Origin: Caballeronia novacaledonica
Lineage (GTDB): Bacteria > Pseudomonadota > Gammaproteobacteria > Burkholderiales > Burkholderiaceae
DNA length: 64,000 nucleotides
Reading direction: 5' to 3'
NCBI RefSeq assembly: GCF_900258035.1
Contig: NZ_OGTP01000004.1
Coordinates: forward strand, 248,001 to 312,000
This document shows, piece after piece, positions 8,964 to 17,640 of this stretch. The translations under genes and the position numbers were made by a program. Each line of letters begins with the position of its first letter. Positions within the stretch are counted from its first letter, which is position 1. The notes below the pieces were generated by a model. The model ran no database searches. It had not been told where the DNA came from and saw only the letters and a program-made list of their open reading frames with translations.

Positions 8964-9390
8964 ATGCCGCGTCTGGGTGGTTCGATGAGTAGGCCTCGCT
9001 CGACGCAGCCACTGTGCAGATCTGGTCGCACGGTTATGAAGCGACCTCCATCCGCGATCTCGCCGCAACGATGGGCCTCACGGCCGCGACCCGATACAAC
9101 GCTTTGACGACAAGCGCGCGGTCTAGGAACGCGCGCTCGAACGACACGTCGAGCGCGGCTATCGCGACCGCGTTGAGCGTATCGAACATCACATGCGGCC
9201 GCGCGGTGCGGTCGCCGCGTTCTTCGAAGAGATCTTCCAGCTTTCCGAGAACGATCCGCATCGCGAGGGATGCCTCATCGTCGATCCGACGAAAGAACTC
9301 GCGCCGCACCGGGACGCGGCCACTTTCTGCCGTTCGCCCGAGTCATCGAGCGGCCACTCGAGCGGCTGGTCTACTCAGAAATCCGCCTGA
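8964..9390 (+). pseudogene. TetR-family regulator, broken by a stop and frameshifts
   Basis: The helix-turn-helix part reads WFDE, an in-frame TAG, then ASLDAATVQIWSHGYEATS and IRDLAATMGLT. A frameshift follows, and the ligand-binding part continues in another frame as ERALERHVERGYRDR, then MRPRGAVAAFFEEIFQL and SENDPHREGCLIVDPTKEL. At least one nonsense codon and one frameshift make it non-functional. It starts about 20 bp after the glutathione transferase gene on the same strand. Confidence 0.8.
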
Positions 9391-9588
9391 CGGTCAACAT
9401 GCGCACATCGGCCTTTGCGCCGACATTGAGGCCGGTTGATTAACGTCGACAGCCTGTCAGATTGCTGACCCCGGCGGCATCACACGGCAGGACTGCAACT
9501 GCCTGCGTCAGCGAACTCACACTCACGACCCGGAAGGGACAGCGGTCTATGCCCAAAGCGGCCACTCGGAAAGATTTTGTGCGGTTCG

Positions 9589-9670
9589 CTAGCGACGTGC
9601 TTGCCTGATTCCCAGGGCGACGATGACGCAGCCGCACACGCGGTCGATCCAGACTTTCGAGCGACGACAT
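9589..9670 (-). pseudogene. LysE/RhtB-type translocator C-terminal fragment
   Basis: On the minus strand a short frame reads VWIDRVCGCVIVALGIRQAR and stops at 9589-9591. This is the usual C-terminal ending of LysE-family amino-acid exporters. Nothing upstream on that strand continues the protein, so it is a deletion remnant. The call rests on about 20 residues. Confidence 0.5.
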
Positions 9671-9918
9671 CCTCGCGGCCCCTAGATCTTGCTCTCAAGC
9701 TCGAGGAGATTTGTGTCGATAGAAGCCAATAGACCCATAATGTACGTTCACCGTCGATCAGGCGTCGCAAGCGAACAACATGAGAACACAACAGGTTACA
9801 CACGCGGCGTTGTTGCTCGTCGTCAGCGCCCTCGCACTCGCTGCCCGCAGAACGCCCACGCTCAGCCCAGGCCGACGAAATTTGCGCCTTACGGCGCATC
9901 TGGCGACGATGCCATCGC

Positions 9919-10567
9919 TGGACGGCGTTGAAGGACTACCGGAATCGCAAAGTTGATACCGTGTTTGGTACCGTCAGCTTTCGTGCCCACGCATCGTATC
10001 GTGCGCTTGCGAGTCGCCATAGCTGCATCTCGAGAAGATCGTCTGGGGTCTACTGGCACGGTCCGAGACCGAGCAGTACACGAGCAAAGCGCTGTGCACC
10101 TACGTCAACTGACTACGTTGGTGCTTTTGACACGCCAACGCAGTAAAAGCGGGACAATCGATGCAACAGATTTTCCTGCTCTGTCGTACCGTCGTAACAC
10201 AGGCGGCGCGATTCACGCGAAGTCTGGAGCAACTCGACTACCGCGTCGGCGAGTTGCTCGCGTACCTCGAGAACAATAACGGCTCGACGATCGCCCATGG
10301 GAAGTACTATCGCGAGCATAGACCTATTTCGACGGCGATGGCAGAGTCGGCGGTGAACCGGGCGATCAACGCTCGCATGTGCAAGCGCCAGCATATGGGC
10401 TGGACTTCACGCGGCGCTCATGTACTTGCCCAGGTGCGATGTGCGGTGATCAATGGCGATTTGCCGCCAAACTTGCGGCGTATAGGGCAAGCATGGACGA
10501 AATATCGGAGGACGTCGCCCGCTTTCTCGCCTGCATGCAGCAGGCGGAAGAAGTAGAACTACGCGTT
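9919..10567 (+). pseudogene. ISKra4-type transposase remnant, internal deletion and frameshifts
   Basis: Three blocks in different frames match one transposase type in order: HRWTALKDYRNRKVDTVFG and TVSFRA near 9919-9985; LLCRTVVTQAARFTRSLEQL, YRVGELLAYLENNNGST and RPISTAMAESAVNRAINARM in the frame from 10161; and AAKLAAYRASMDEISEDVAR with FLACMQQAEEVE in the frame ending 10567. The central catalytic region between the first two blocks is largely missing. I infer the ISKra4 group from these motifs. The short 59-codon frame from 9780 with a signal-like N-terminus overlaps this and is probably fortuitous. Confidence 0.7.
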
Positions 10568-10611
10568 TAACAGTCCCTTGCGGGGCCATAACGTTTCCAA
10601 CGGATGCTTCG

Positions 10612-11154
10612 ATGGTCAAATCGATCTCGCCTCGTCGGAGGGTAAGCAAGCGGCCGAAGCAGCACTTCGTCGATCTATGGGTCAAGCAAAGTGAGCTTTT
10701 TTGGCGAACCGTCTATAGCGTTCCGCTGATAGCTTCCGCCGTTTTTGCCGGCTGGTATGCACTCGAAGTCGCCGATCAGGAACGACTTGCCGGCTGGCTA
10801 CTGACGGGCGGAGTCCTGGTAATGGCTATCCAGGTCGCTGTTCTGCATCGAATGGCTGTCTATCTCAACGTTTTCCGTCGCGCCGCTGACACGTTGATCC
10901 CAAGGGTGTCGGAGCCTCCATTCGGCCTAAGTGGATTCCGGATCGGCGTCGCAGTTCCGGTCCTAGTCATGCTGTTTTTTATTGCGCTGCGCGTTATTAA
11001 CCCAGACCTAAACAAGCCTGAGACAGTGCCCGGTTCGAAGCAGCGCTTCGTTAGAGGTACCGCGTCAAGCGGCGCATCGACACCGGAGGGCGTTGCTTCC
11101 GCTTCTGGAGTTCCATCGGCGAGTGCTGCGACGGGTTGCCCAGGTAGTAAATAG
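10612..11154 (+). CDS. Small integral membrane protein of unknown function
   Basis: A 180-residue protein I do not recognise. After a basic N-terminus (SPRRRVSKRPK) come three probable membrane helices: about 33-52 (VYSVPLIASAVFAGWYAL), 61-85 (LAGWLLTGGVLVMAIQVAVL) and 118-137 (IGVAVPVLVMLFFIALRVI). A low-complexity Ser/Gly/Ala-rich tail follows. The even codon use and hydrophobic pattern suggest a real gene despite the decayed surroundings. Its stop codon lies inside the left arm of the perfect hairpin at 11148-11220, so the last residues may have been replaced when that structure formed. Confidence 0.55.
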   Translation: MVKSISPRRRVSKRPKQHFVDLWVKQSELFWRTVYSVPLIASAVFAGWYALEVADQERLAGWLLTGGVLVMAIQVAVLHRMAVYLNVFRRAADTLIPRVSEPPFGLSGFRIGVAVPVLVMLFFIALRVINPDLNKPETVPGSKQRFVRGTASSGASTPEGVASASGVPSASAATGCPGSK

Positions 11155-11220
11155 GGGGTGCGGACAAAATCTTGGACTACCCCCAAGGTAGTCCAAGATT
11201 TTGTCCGCACCCCCTATTTA
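11148..11220. repeat. Perfect 34-bp inverted repeat with 5-nt loop
   Basis: The arms 11148-11181 and 11187-11220 are exactly complementary over 34 bp, with CCCAA between them. Each arm contains GGGGGTGCGGACAAAATC and CTTGGACTACC. It overlaps the stop codon of the upstream membrane protein gene. It could act as a terminator, but its length and perfection look more like two insertion-sequence ends meeting head to head or a palindromic rearrangement scar. Confidence 0.9.
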
Positions 11221-11264
11221 TGCCACCGATAGGCTCGCATGCTGCTGAATCCCACCGCTCACGC

Positions 11265-11630
11265 TCACTCGCCAGCTAGCTCGCCCGAGGCGCTGCCTGC
11301 ATGGTTGTCGATCGCGCGACACTCGATGCGCAGATAACGAACAGGCTCATTGCGCGTTCCGTTGGGGTATGCCACATGTTCGCCGAGCACGAAGTGCCGA
11401 TCACGGACCCGCATCTTAGCGAGTTGGATGGAACGCTCGACATGCACTGGCCCCGCGAATGACGGTGGCAGTGCGATGTTCTCACCGACGTGCAGCCGCA
11501 CGACCTGATGAGTGGAAGATTCGCCGTGCATCGCCTTTTGGATGAATGGATTTGAGGTAGTGGCGAATAATACGAACCAGGTCCGAGGTCTAGCGAATGC
11601 GCCGTACACGGGCGTCGCCGGTTGCATCAT
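11265..11630 (-). CDS. Hypothetical protein
   Basis: A 121-residue frame I cannot assign. The C-terminal two thirds (VRLHVGENIALPPSFAGPVH onwards, with VRDRHFVLGEHVAYPNG and RYLRIECRAIDNHAG) read like a real small globular domain with balanced composition, but no family is recognised. It has no clear ribosome-binding site and lies beside the large hairpin among gene remnants. It may be a genuine gene, a fragment or chance. Confidence 0.3.
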   Translation of the reverse strand: MMQPATPVYGAFARPRTWFVLFATTSNPFIQKAMHGESSTHQVVRLHVGENIALPPSFAGPVHVERSIQLAKMRVRDRHFVLGEHVAYPNGTRNEPVRYLRIECRAIDNHAGSASGELAGE

Positions 11631-11798
11631 TCTGATGACTTGTCTTGAGACGAACTGGGACGCGCCGAACTTACGAAGTGGTGCGTCACTCTGTGCACCT
11701 CAGATTATCCGGCTCGAACGAACCGCGCGGGATTTGTAGGTCGCGTGCCGGTCGGTCGGTGGACATTCCAAAGGATTGGATTGTCGGACTCATCAAGG

Positions 11799-12142
11799 GC
11801 ACGGCGGAGGCGCCGTTTCATGCTAGTCGACCCGAGCAACCGACTGGTCGCCGACACCCTCGAGCAAGAATGGAACGACAAAGCTGCGCAAATTTGTCCG
11901 ACGCGAGAGAACAAAGGGAGCGTAGCCAGCAGCAGGGAGGTCTCATACTCGACGATGCGATCCATGACCGGCCCATCGCAACGACAGCGAACTTCAAAAC
12001 ACTCTGGCGTGACCCATCGCTGGCGAATCGAGAGCGAAAGCGGCTGTTAGCCTACATCATCCAGGACGTCACACTTGTCAAACTTTCAGGCGAAGGGACA
12101 ACAAGGATTCGCGTTCGCTTCAAGGCCGGCAAGACTGAAAGC
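11799..12142 (+). pseudogene. Large serine recombinase C-terminal fragment, frameshifted
   Basis: One frame gives RRRFMLVDPSNRLVADTLEQ with EWNDK. After a frameshift near 11885 the next gives DAREQRERSQQQGGLILDDA, then FKTLWRDPSLANRERKRLLA and YIIQDVTLVKLSGEGTTRIR. This is the C-terminal region after the zinc-ribbon of large serine (resolvase/invertase-type) recombinases often found in integrated elements. The catalytic N-terminal domain is absent. Part of the mobile-element graveyard between 4.5 and 12.5 kb. Confidence 0.65.
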
Positions 12143-12578
12143 GCTCACGGCGCAGACTCCCAAAACATCTGCTCGATAGGTCCAAACTTACAGTGACTAG
12201 AGGTCCTCGATCTCATCGACAAGTTTCTCAAAAACATACATGCTCTCAGATTGCGCACTTCCTGAATGATCGGGATACCAGCGCGCGCATGCCGTGATCA
12301 CATCGAGCGGATAGTGAAAATATTTTGGTCCTTGAGTTATAGCCGAACCCAAAGTATTCATCGAACGTCCGATCGTTCGCGTTGCCAGCGCATTTGATGG
12401 CTGACACTTACTGCGACAAAATCTTCGCATCGCTGTTCACGAGGGCAAGGCGCCCCCCCGAACCGGGTAGGCATGCGTCTTATTGTCTCCATGCAAGATG
12501 ACGTTGCGGGCTCTTGCTGTCTGGGCAGGCAGCGGATCGGCGCGGGACACAGCCAAAGCGGACTAGGAGGAGATGACA
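12143..12578. other. Intergenic region upstream of etfBA; no certain gene
   Basis: A minus-strand frame at 12197-12430 (77 codons, with KYFHYPLDVITACARWYPDH) faintly resembles the N-terminus of IS6-type transposases but is too weak to call. The right part should hold the etfBA promoter and carries one copy of the GC palindrome family at 12453-12472. The strong AGGAGG at 12565 is the ribosome-binding site of etfB. Confidence 0.45.
12453..12472. repeat. Island palindrome, copy 1
   Basis: CCCCCCCGAACCGGGTAGGC: a member of the short GC palindrome family (consensus CCTCCCCG, three bases, CGGGTAGG) scattered at borders of the acyl-CoA island. This copy precedes etfB. Confidence 0.65.
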
Positions 12579-13328
12579 GTGAAGGTTCTCATAGCAGTCA
12601 AAAGGGTGGTGGACGCGAACGTCAAGGTCGGCGTGAGGTCCGATAGCACAGGCGTCGATATCACCAACGTGAAGATGTCGATGAATCCATTCGACGAAAT
12701 CGCCGTCGAGCAAGCAGTGCGGTTGAAGGAAGCGGGAGTGGCTAGCGAGGTCATTGTCGCTTCTTGCGGAAGTTCGCAGGCGCAGGAAACGCTGCGCACG
12801 GCGCTTGCGATTGGTGCGGATCGCGCGGTTCTCGTGGAAACGACAGTCGATTTGCAGCCTTTGGCCGTCGCGAAAGTCCTGAAAGCGTTGGTCGACAAAG
12901 AGCGGCCTTCGCTCGTGATCCTCGGCAAGCAGGCCATCGATGACGACTCGAATCAGACAGGGCAGATGCTTGCCGCGCTAGCGGGACTACCTCAGGGAAC
13001 GTTCGCTTCGAAGATGGTCCTTGCCGACGGAAAGGTCACCGTCTCGCGCGAAGTCGATGGCGGAGCGGAGACACTGTCGTTGACGCTCCCCGCGATCGTG
13101 ACGACCGACCTGCGCCTGAACGAGCCGCGCTATGTGACGCTGCCCAACATCATGAAGGCGAAGAAGAAACCATTGGAAACGATGAAGCCCGAAGACCTCG
13201 ATGTGGACGTTACACCGCGTCTGAAGACGCTGAAGGTGACTGATCCACCGAAGCGCAGCGCGGGCGTGATGGTGCACGATGTGAAGACGTTGGTCGGAAA
13301 GCTGAAGACCGAAGCCAAGGTGTTGTAA
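12579..13328 (+). CDS. etfB: Electron transfer flavoprotein, beta subunit
   Basis: With EtfA this forms the soluble FAD/AMP heterodimer that takes electrons from acyl-CoA dehydrogenases and hands them to ETF-ubiquinone oxidoreductase. From the GTG at 12579 the protein is 249 residues, the usual length, and starts [12 protein letters not shown], the usual N-terminus. The ATG six bases upstream is only 2 nt from the AGGAGG, so the GTG is preferred. Signatures include [39 protein letters not shown] and [19 protein letters not shown]. It heads the island and is co-transcribed with etfA (16-bp gap), matching the electron needs of the four downstream acyl-CoA dehydrogenase polypeptides. A housekeeping copy may exist elsewhere. 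Confidence 0.95.
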   Translation: MKVLIAVKRVVDANVKVGVRSDSTGVDITNVKMSMNPFDEIAVEQAVRLKEAGVASEVIVASCGSSQAQETLRTALAIGADRAVLVETTVDLQPLAVAKVLKALVDKERPSLVILGKQAIDDDSNQTGQMLAALAGLPQGTFASKMVLADGKVTVSREVDGGAETLSLTLPAIVTTDLRLNEPRYVTLPNIMKAKKKPLETMKPEDLDVDVTPRLKTLKVTDPPKRSAGVMVHDVKTLVGKLKTEAKVL

Positions 13329-13344
13329 TAGGGAAAAAGACGAA

Positions 13345-14277
13345 ATGACGAATCTGATTATTGCCGAACACGAGACCACCTGTTTGAAGGCGGCGACGTT
13401 GAACGCCGTCGCCGCCGCGCAAAAAATTGGCGGCGACACTCACGTGCTGATCGCGGGGCACAACGCACAAGGGGCAGCGGAGCAGGCCGCGAAGATTGCA
13501 GGCGTTTCGAAGGTACTGCTCGCCGACGCGCCGCAACTTGAAGCGGGCCTCGCTGAAAACGTCGAAGCGACGGTGATGAATATCGCGAAAAACTATTCGC
13601 ACATCCTCGCGCCGGCAACCGCCTACGGCAAGAATATCGCGCCGCGTATCGCAGCAAAGCTCGATGTCGCACAGATCAGCGACATTACCGCAGTGAATGC
13701 TCCTGACACCTTTGAACGCCCGATCTACGCGGGCAACGCAATCGCGACCGTGCAATCGTCTGATCCGATCAAGGTCATCACCGTACGAACCACGGGTTTC
13801 GACGCAGTCGCAGCCGAAGGCGGAAGAGCAGCGGTCGAGAAGATCGAGGTACCAGCAGACAGCGGCATTTCGCAATTCGTCAGCCGCCAGTTGACGAAGC
13901 TGGACCGTCCAGAACTGATGTCTGCGTCGATCATTGTCTCGGGCGGCCGCGGCCTCGGAAGCGGTGAAAACTATACGAGAGTGTTGGAGCCGCTCGCCGA
14001 CAAGCTGAACGCCGCACTCGGCGCCTCGCGCGCAGCGGTGGATGCAGGCTTCGTTCCGAACGATTATCAAGTGGGTCAGACCGGCAAGATCGTCGCGCCG
14101 CAGTTGTACATCGCGGTGGGCATCTCGGGCGCGATCCAGCATCTGGCGGGCATGAAGGACTCGAAAGTCATCGTCGCAATCAATAAGGATGCGGAAGCAC
14201 CGATCTTCAGCGTGGCCGACTATGGCCTCGCCTGCGATCTGTTCACAGCAATTCCGGAAATCGTCGAGCTCGTCTAG
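13345..14277 (+). CDS. etfA: Electron transfer flavoprotein, alpha subunit
   Basis: A 310-residue FAD-binding subunit of ETF. The N-terminal domain I begins [20 protein letters not shown]. The C-terminal FAD domain has the conserved [47 protein letters not shown] and [17 protein letters not shown] motifs. Length and domain order are normal. It follows etfB at once, and the pair should be the electron acceptor for the acyl-CoA dehydrogenases encoded at 28.6, 36.0/37.2 and 38.4 kb. Confidence 0.95.
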   Translation: MTNLIIAEHETTCLKAATLNAVAAAQKIGGDTHVLIAGHNAQGAAEQAAKIAGVSKVLLADAPQLEAGLAENVEATVMNIAKNYSHILAPATAYGKNIAPRIAAKLDVAQISDITAVNAPDTFERPIYAGNAIATVQSSDPIKVITVRTTGFDAVAAEGGRAAVEKIEVPADSGISQFVSRQLTKLDRPELMSASIIVSGGRGLGSGENYTRVLEPLADKLNAALGASRAAVDAGFVPNDYQVGQTGKIVAPQLYIAVGISGAIQHLAGMKDSKVIVAINKDAEAPIFSVADYGLACDLFTAIPEIVELV

Positions 14278-14581
14278 CGGAGGCAACCGATGGCCTTGCT
14301 GCGGGAATGTCTGAAAGCGGTACGGATGAAGACCGGTACCTGGAACGCCGACGAACGCTACTGGCCGGCGTCAGCATCGACGGCGGGAGCGGTGCAGGGG
14401 ACGTCAGGTTCGAGGCACTCCCTCGTCTGCTCCTGCAGCGATGCACCGGCAACCGGTGGCACGGTAGTGCCGGTTGCGCCGGACGCGTCATGTCTGCGCG
14501 TGCCAGCCGCCCCGGTGCGGCCACGCATCGCGGCCGGCGACGTCTGAGAATTGCCGCGGCTGCGAGCGCGCCACGGGATCG
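14278..14581. other. Stretch after etfA; possible small reading frame, nothing recognised
   Basis: A plus-strand frame at 14290-14547 (85 codons, ATG preceded by GGAGG) has a good ribosome-binding site, but its composition is low-complexity and no family is recognised. It could be a relic of a third gene of the etf operon. No terminator hairpin is evident. Confidence 0.35.
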
Positions 14582-15022
14582 TCAGACCGTCTTTCGCCGC
14601 AGCGGCAGAACCGCGAACACGCCGCTTGCCTTCACCAGGCAGCGTCCGTCCACCATCAGGCGGCAACTGCCAAAGCGCAGGCGGGCGCCCATCTTGTCGA
14701 GGGTCACGTGCGCCTCGAGCCAGTCGCCGGCCCGACCCGAGTCGAGAAATTCCAGACTCAGGCTCGCAGTGACGCCTGGCGCCAGGTCGTCGCCGCTGCG
14801 CATCATGGTCACGCCTAGCGCGTGGTCGGCCACGGATGCGAGCACGCCGCCATGCGTGATGCCGAGTAGATTGAGGTGTCGCCATCCGACACGCAGTCCC
14901 ATGATTCGGCGCGTCGCGTCGAAATAGAGCGGCCCGAAGGGCTGCATGAAATCGGGCACCACGGCCATCGGTTCGAAACCTGCGGGCACGGCGTCGCAAG
15001 CGAAATTGTCTGCTTTTGTCAT
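14582..15022 (-). CDS. PaaI-family hotdog thioesterase
   Basis: A 146-residue single hotdog-fold protein of the PaaI/YbaW acyl-CoA thioesterase group. The helix bearing the catalytic loop reads NLLGITHGGVLASVADHALG, followed by the beta-sheet region GVTASLSLEFLDSGRAGDW. These enzymes hydrolyse aryl- or acyl-CoA esters to recycle CoA from dead-end intermediates. It is transcribed away from the upstream noncoding region at 15.0-15.6 kb and converges with etfBA. A housekeeping role in freeing CoA trapped during the island's pathway is likely, but the substrate cannot be read from sequence. Confidence 0.85.
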   Translation of the reverse strand: MTKADNFACDAVPAGFEPMAVVPDFMQPFGPLYFDATRRIMGLRVGWRHLNLLGITHGGVLASVADHALGVTMMRSGDDLAPGVTASLSLEFLDSGRAGDWLEAHVTLDKMGARLRFGSCRLMVDGRCLVKASGVFAVLPLRRKTV

Positions 15023-15089
15023 GTCGATCGTGTGTCTATTGCGGTAGTAGAACGGTCTGACGGCAGATTAGCGGGTACCCGGGTTTCAT

Positions 15090-15118
15090 CCCCCCTCCCC
15101 AAATCGGGTAGGGGGCGC
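15090..15118. repeat. Island palindrome, copy 2
   Basis: CCCCCCTCCCCAAATC joined to GGGTAGGGGGCGC. A member of the same family as the copy at 12453, upstream of the thioesterase gene. Confidence 0.65.
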
Positions 15119-15196
15119 TCCTTGGGGAATCGTTAGTGTCGAGGTAACAGCAACGTTCCTTCGTGTTTGCCGCCCCGCCGCGAATACGGTGACACT

Positions 15197-15210
15197 GTGA
15201 CACGTGTCAC
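15197..15210. promoter_or_regulatory. 14-bp perfect palindrome, possible operator
   Basis: GTGACACGTGTCAC is a perfect palindrome in the divergent region between the thioesterase and DUF2889 genes. Symmetry and position fit a dimeric regulator's operator. No regulator can be assigned. Confidence 0.35.
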
Positions 15211-15622
15211 GCGACACGCGCCGGGAGATTGGAGGGGCGTCGATGCGGGTGACTCATCGCCCGAGTAAGGCTCGCCGGAGCAGGAGACAGACGTGCGTCT
15301 CATTGGGAAAAGCGCAGTCGCCGCATCGATGATCGTGCCAAACGACCGCGCGATTGCGCAGTCGAGGTGATGCGTGACGGTACCGTCGACGCGTTCGTTC
15401 AGCACGCCGGCAGGAGCACCGCACATTCCCGGGACTCGCCCGGCGTGCAGATCGGCATCGACCACAATCAGTCGAGGCGTAAGGCCTCGACGCGTGCGTC
15501 AAGAACAACCGCGGCGGGCTGGCGGGGCATCGTGGTGCATGAGCCGGGCAGCGTCCGGACGTTCGCAGTGATCGGCATGACACATCGCTTCTGACCATAC
15601 TTTTCCCGGAGACAACACCTTC

Positions 15623-16237
15623 ATGTCCGGCACCAACACCATCGCAGCCGATTGCACGCTGATCCATACACGTCAGATCACCTGCGATGTCTATCAGCGC
15701 AGCGACGGCGCCTACGAAGTTGAATCGAGCATGTTCGACCGAAAGACGGCGCAAACTACGCTGCCTTTCCGCACTGTCGCGCCCAACGAGAAGTTCCACG
15801 ACATGCGTCTCGCGCTAACGGTGAGTTCGGATCTCGTGATCGAGCGCATCGAGGCGCGTACCGAGGCTGGGCCCACGCCATTTTGCAAGGAGATCAACGC
15901 CGCCTACGCGGAACTGCGCGGCGTGCGGATCGGTCCGGGATTCAAGGCGCGGGTAAAGGAGGTCGTAGGCGGCGTAGGCGGATGCACGCATCTCACCGAT
16001 CTGCTCGGTCCCATCGCGACGACGCTCATCCAGGCGAGCCTTGCGCGCATGCAGACGGCACAGCGGCTGCACGAGATCGCGAGGCTGGAGGTCATGCCGC
16101 GCCCGTGGGTGATCGACACGTGTCACGCCTACCGGGCGGACGGCGAGGCTGCGCGCCTCGTCTGGCCCATCGCGAAGCGCGCCGTAACGGAGGAATCGGG
16201 ACGGCAGCCGGGTGGCGACACAAACGCTTCGGCGTGA
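15623..16237 (+). CDS. DUF2889 domain protein
   Basis: A 204-residue protein of the uncharacterised DUF2889 family. Recognisable parts are HTRQITCDVYQRSDGAYEVE near the N-terminus, the central VGGVGGCTHLTDLLGPIATT with a conserved Cys-Thr-His, and DTCHAYRADGEAARLVWP at the C-terminus with a second conserved Cys-His. The ordered Cys and His residues suggest a metal site or redox function, but the biochemical role is unknown. It is directly followed by a class III CoA-transferase gene on the same strand (145-bp gap), so it probably belongs to the acyl-CoA pathway. The ATG has a GGAGA site about 10 bases upstream. Confidence 0.8.
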   Translation: MSGTNTIAADCTLIHTRQITCDVYQRSDGAYEVESSMFDRKTAQTTLPFRTVAPNEKFHDMRLALTVSSDLVIERIEARTEAGPTPFCKEINAAYAELRGVRIGPGFKARVKEVVGGVGGCTHLTDLLGPIATTLIQASLARMQTAQRLHEIARLEVMPRPWVIDTCHAYRADGEAARLVWPIAKRAVTEESGRQPGGDTNASA

Positions 16238-16382
16238 AATGCGCCCACCCGCACGGAGATGAAGGCGCAGGACACGCCCGCGCCCAGCCAATTGACCAAC
16301 ATGAGGATCGACATCGGATGAATTTCGCATTCGGAGCATTCAATCCGGGCGCATGCGCCATCCCACGACCGGGAGCGCAGCC

Positions 16383-17600
16383 ATGAGCGGCCCGCTGAAC
16401 GGCGTGCGCATCGTCGACCTGACAACGGTGCTGATGGGACCGTACGCGACCCAGATTCTCGGCGATCTCGGCGCCGACATCATCAAGGTGGAACCGCCTG
16501 CTGGGGACAACGTGCGCGGACTCGGACCGAAGCGCAATGAGGGCATGTCCGGCATCTTCCTGCATGTCAATCGCAACAAGCGCAGCATCGTGCTTGACCT
16601 GAAGATCGAGGCGGGACGCGAAGCGCTGCTGCGCCTCGCCGCCGATGCGGATGTGCTGATCTACAACGTGCGTCCTCAAGCCATGGCACGCCTCCGACTC
16701 GATTACGAAACGCTCGCGCGGGTCAATCCGCGAATTGTCTACGTCGGCGTTTACGGCTACGGGCAGCGAGGTCCCTACGCGGCGAAGCCCGCCTATGACG
16801 ACCTGATTCAGGGCGCCGTCGCGATTCCGACGCTCGGCATGCTGGCGGGCGCGGACGCGCCACGCTACGTGCCATGCGCGATGGCCGACCGCGTCGTCGG
16901 CATGAGCGCCGCGAACGCGGTCTCGGCGGCGCTCTACCATCGAGCGCTCACGGGCGAGGGTCAGCGTATCGACGTGCCGATGTTCGAGACGATGGCGCAA
17001 TTCATCCTCGGCGACCATCTGTGCGGCGAAACGTTCGATCCGTCCGCCGGCCCTGTGGGCTACGCGCGGCTGCTCAACGATTACCGGCGGCCCTACGAAA
17101 CGCGGGATGGCTACCTCTGCGTCATGCTATACAACGACAAGCAGTGGCGGGCTTTTTTCGACCTGATCGGCCAGCCCGAGGTGATGGCGCGCGACCCGCG
17201 CTTCTCGACCATCAGCAAGCGCACGGAGCACATCCGCGAGCTGTACCGCATGGTTGCAGAGCTGATGAAGACGCGCACGAGCGAAGCATGGCGCATCTTG
17301 CTCGAACAAGCCGACATTCCGGTCATGCCGATGCACACGATCGACTCGCTGATGCGCGATCCGCATCTGGATGCGGTCGGTTTCTTCGAGATGGTCGAAC
17401 ACCCGAGCGAAGGGCGCATGCGCACGATGGCAGTGCCGTCGACGTGGTCGGAGTCGGTGCCGACGTTCAGGCACCACGCGCCCCGCTTCGGGGAGCACAG
17501 CGTAGAGATCCTGCGCGAGGCCGGCTATACCGATGCGGAGATCGCCGCGCTCAAGGCGCAAGGCGTGACGGTGACGGCGGACTGCGCGCCGCCGCGCTAG
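16383..17600 (+). CDS. Class III (CaiB/BaiF) CoA-transferase
   Basis: A 405-residue family III CoA-transferase, which moves CoA from a donor thioester (often succinyl-CoA) to a free acid through an aspartyl-anhydride. Family marks are RIVDLTTVLMGPYATQILGD, LGADIIKVEPPAGDNVRG, RNKRSIVLDLK and the catalytic-Asp motif MADRVVGMSAANAVSAAL. The ATG at 16383 gives the usual N-terminus (MSGPLNGVRIVDLT); an upstream ATG at 16353 would add ten unrelated residues. It may activate the acid substrate as an alternative to the two acyl-CoA synthetases. It lies between the DUF2889 gene and a convergent five-gene minus-strand operon. Confidence 0.88.
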   Translation: MSGPLNGVRIVDLTTVLMGPYATQILGDLGADIIKVEPPAGDNVRGLGPKRNEGMSGIFLHVNRNKRSIVLDLKIEAGREALLRLAADADVLIYNVRPQAMARLRLDYETLARVNPRIVYVGVYGYGQRGPYAAKPAYDDLIQGAVAIPTLGMLAGADAPRYVPCAMADRVVGMSAANAVSAALYHRALTGEGQRIDVPMFETMAQFILGDHLCGETFDPSAGPVGYARLLNDYRRPYETRDGYLCVMLYNDKQWRAFFDLIGQPEVMARDPRFSTISKRTEHIRELYRMVAELMKTRTSEAWRILLEQADIPVMPMHTIDSLMRDPHLDAVGFFEMVEHPSEGRMRTMAVPSTWSESVPTFRHHAPRFGEHSVEILREAGYTDAEIAALKAQGVTVTADCAPPR

Positions 17601-17640
17601 CGCCGCAGTCCACAACGGGCGTGCATGCCCGCGCGATCCT

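Larger units (their letters stand above)
15023..15622. other. 600-bp divergent regulatory region, no recognised gene
   Basis: Lies between the divergently transcribed thioesterase and DUF2889 genes. It holds a palindrome-family copy (15090-15118) and the 14-bp perfect palindrome at 15197-15210. Short frames on both strands between 15250 and 15600 show no family features. It probably contains promoters for both flanking units. Confidence 0.5.

Noticed and set aside
9780..9956. 59-codon frame with a signal-peptide-like N-terminus
   Set aside because: It runs into the ISKra4-type remnant in another frame, has no ribosome-binding site and no mature-domain features.
12197..12430. Minus-strand 77-codon frame as an IS6-type transposase remnant
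   Set aside because: Only one short stretch (YPLDVITACARWY) is suggestive; not enough to annotate.
15254..15799. 181-codon minus-strand frame before the DUF2889 gene
   Set aside because: It overlaps the well-supported DUF2889 gene antisense and has no recognisable domain.
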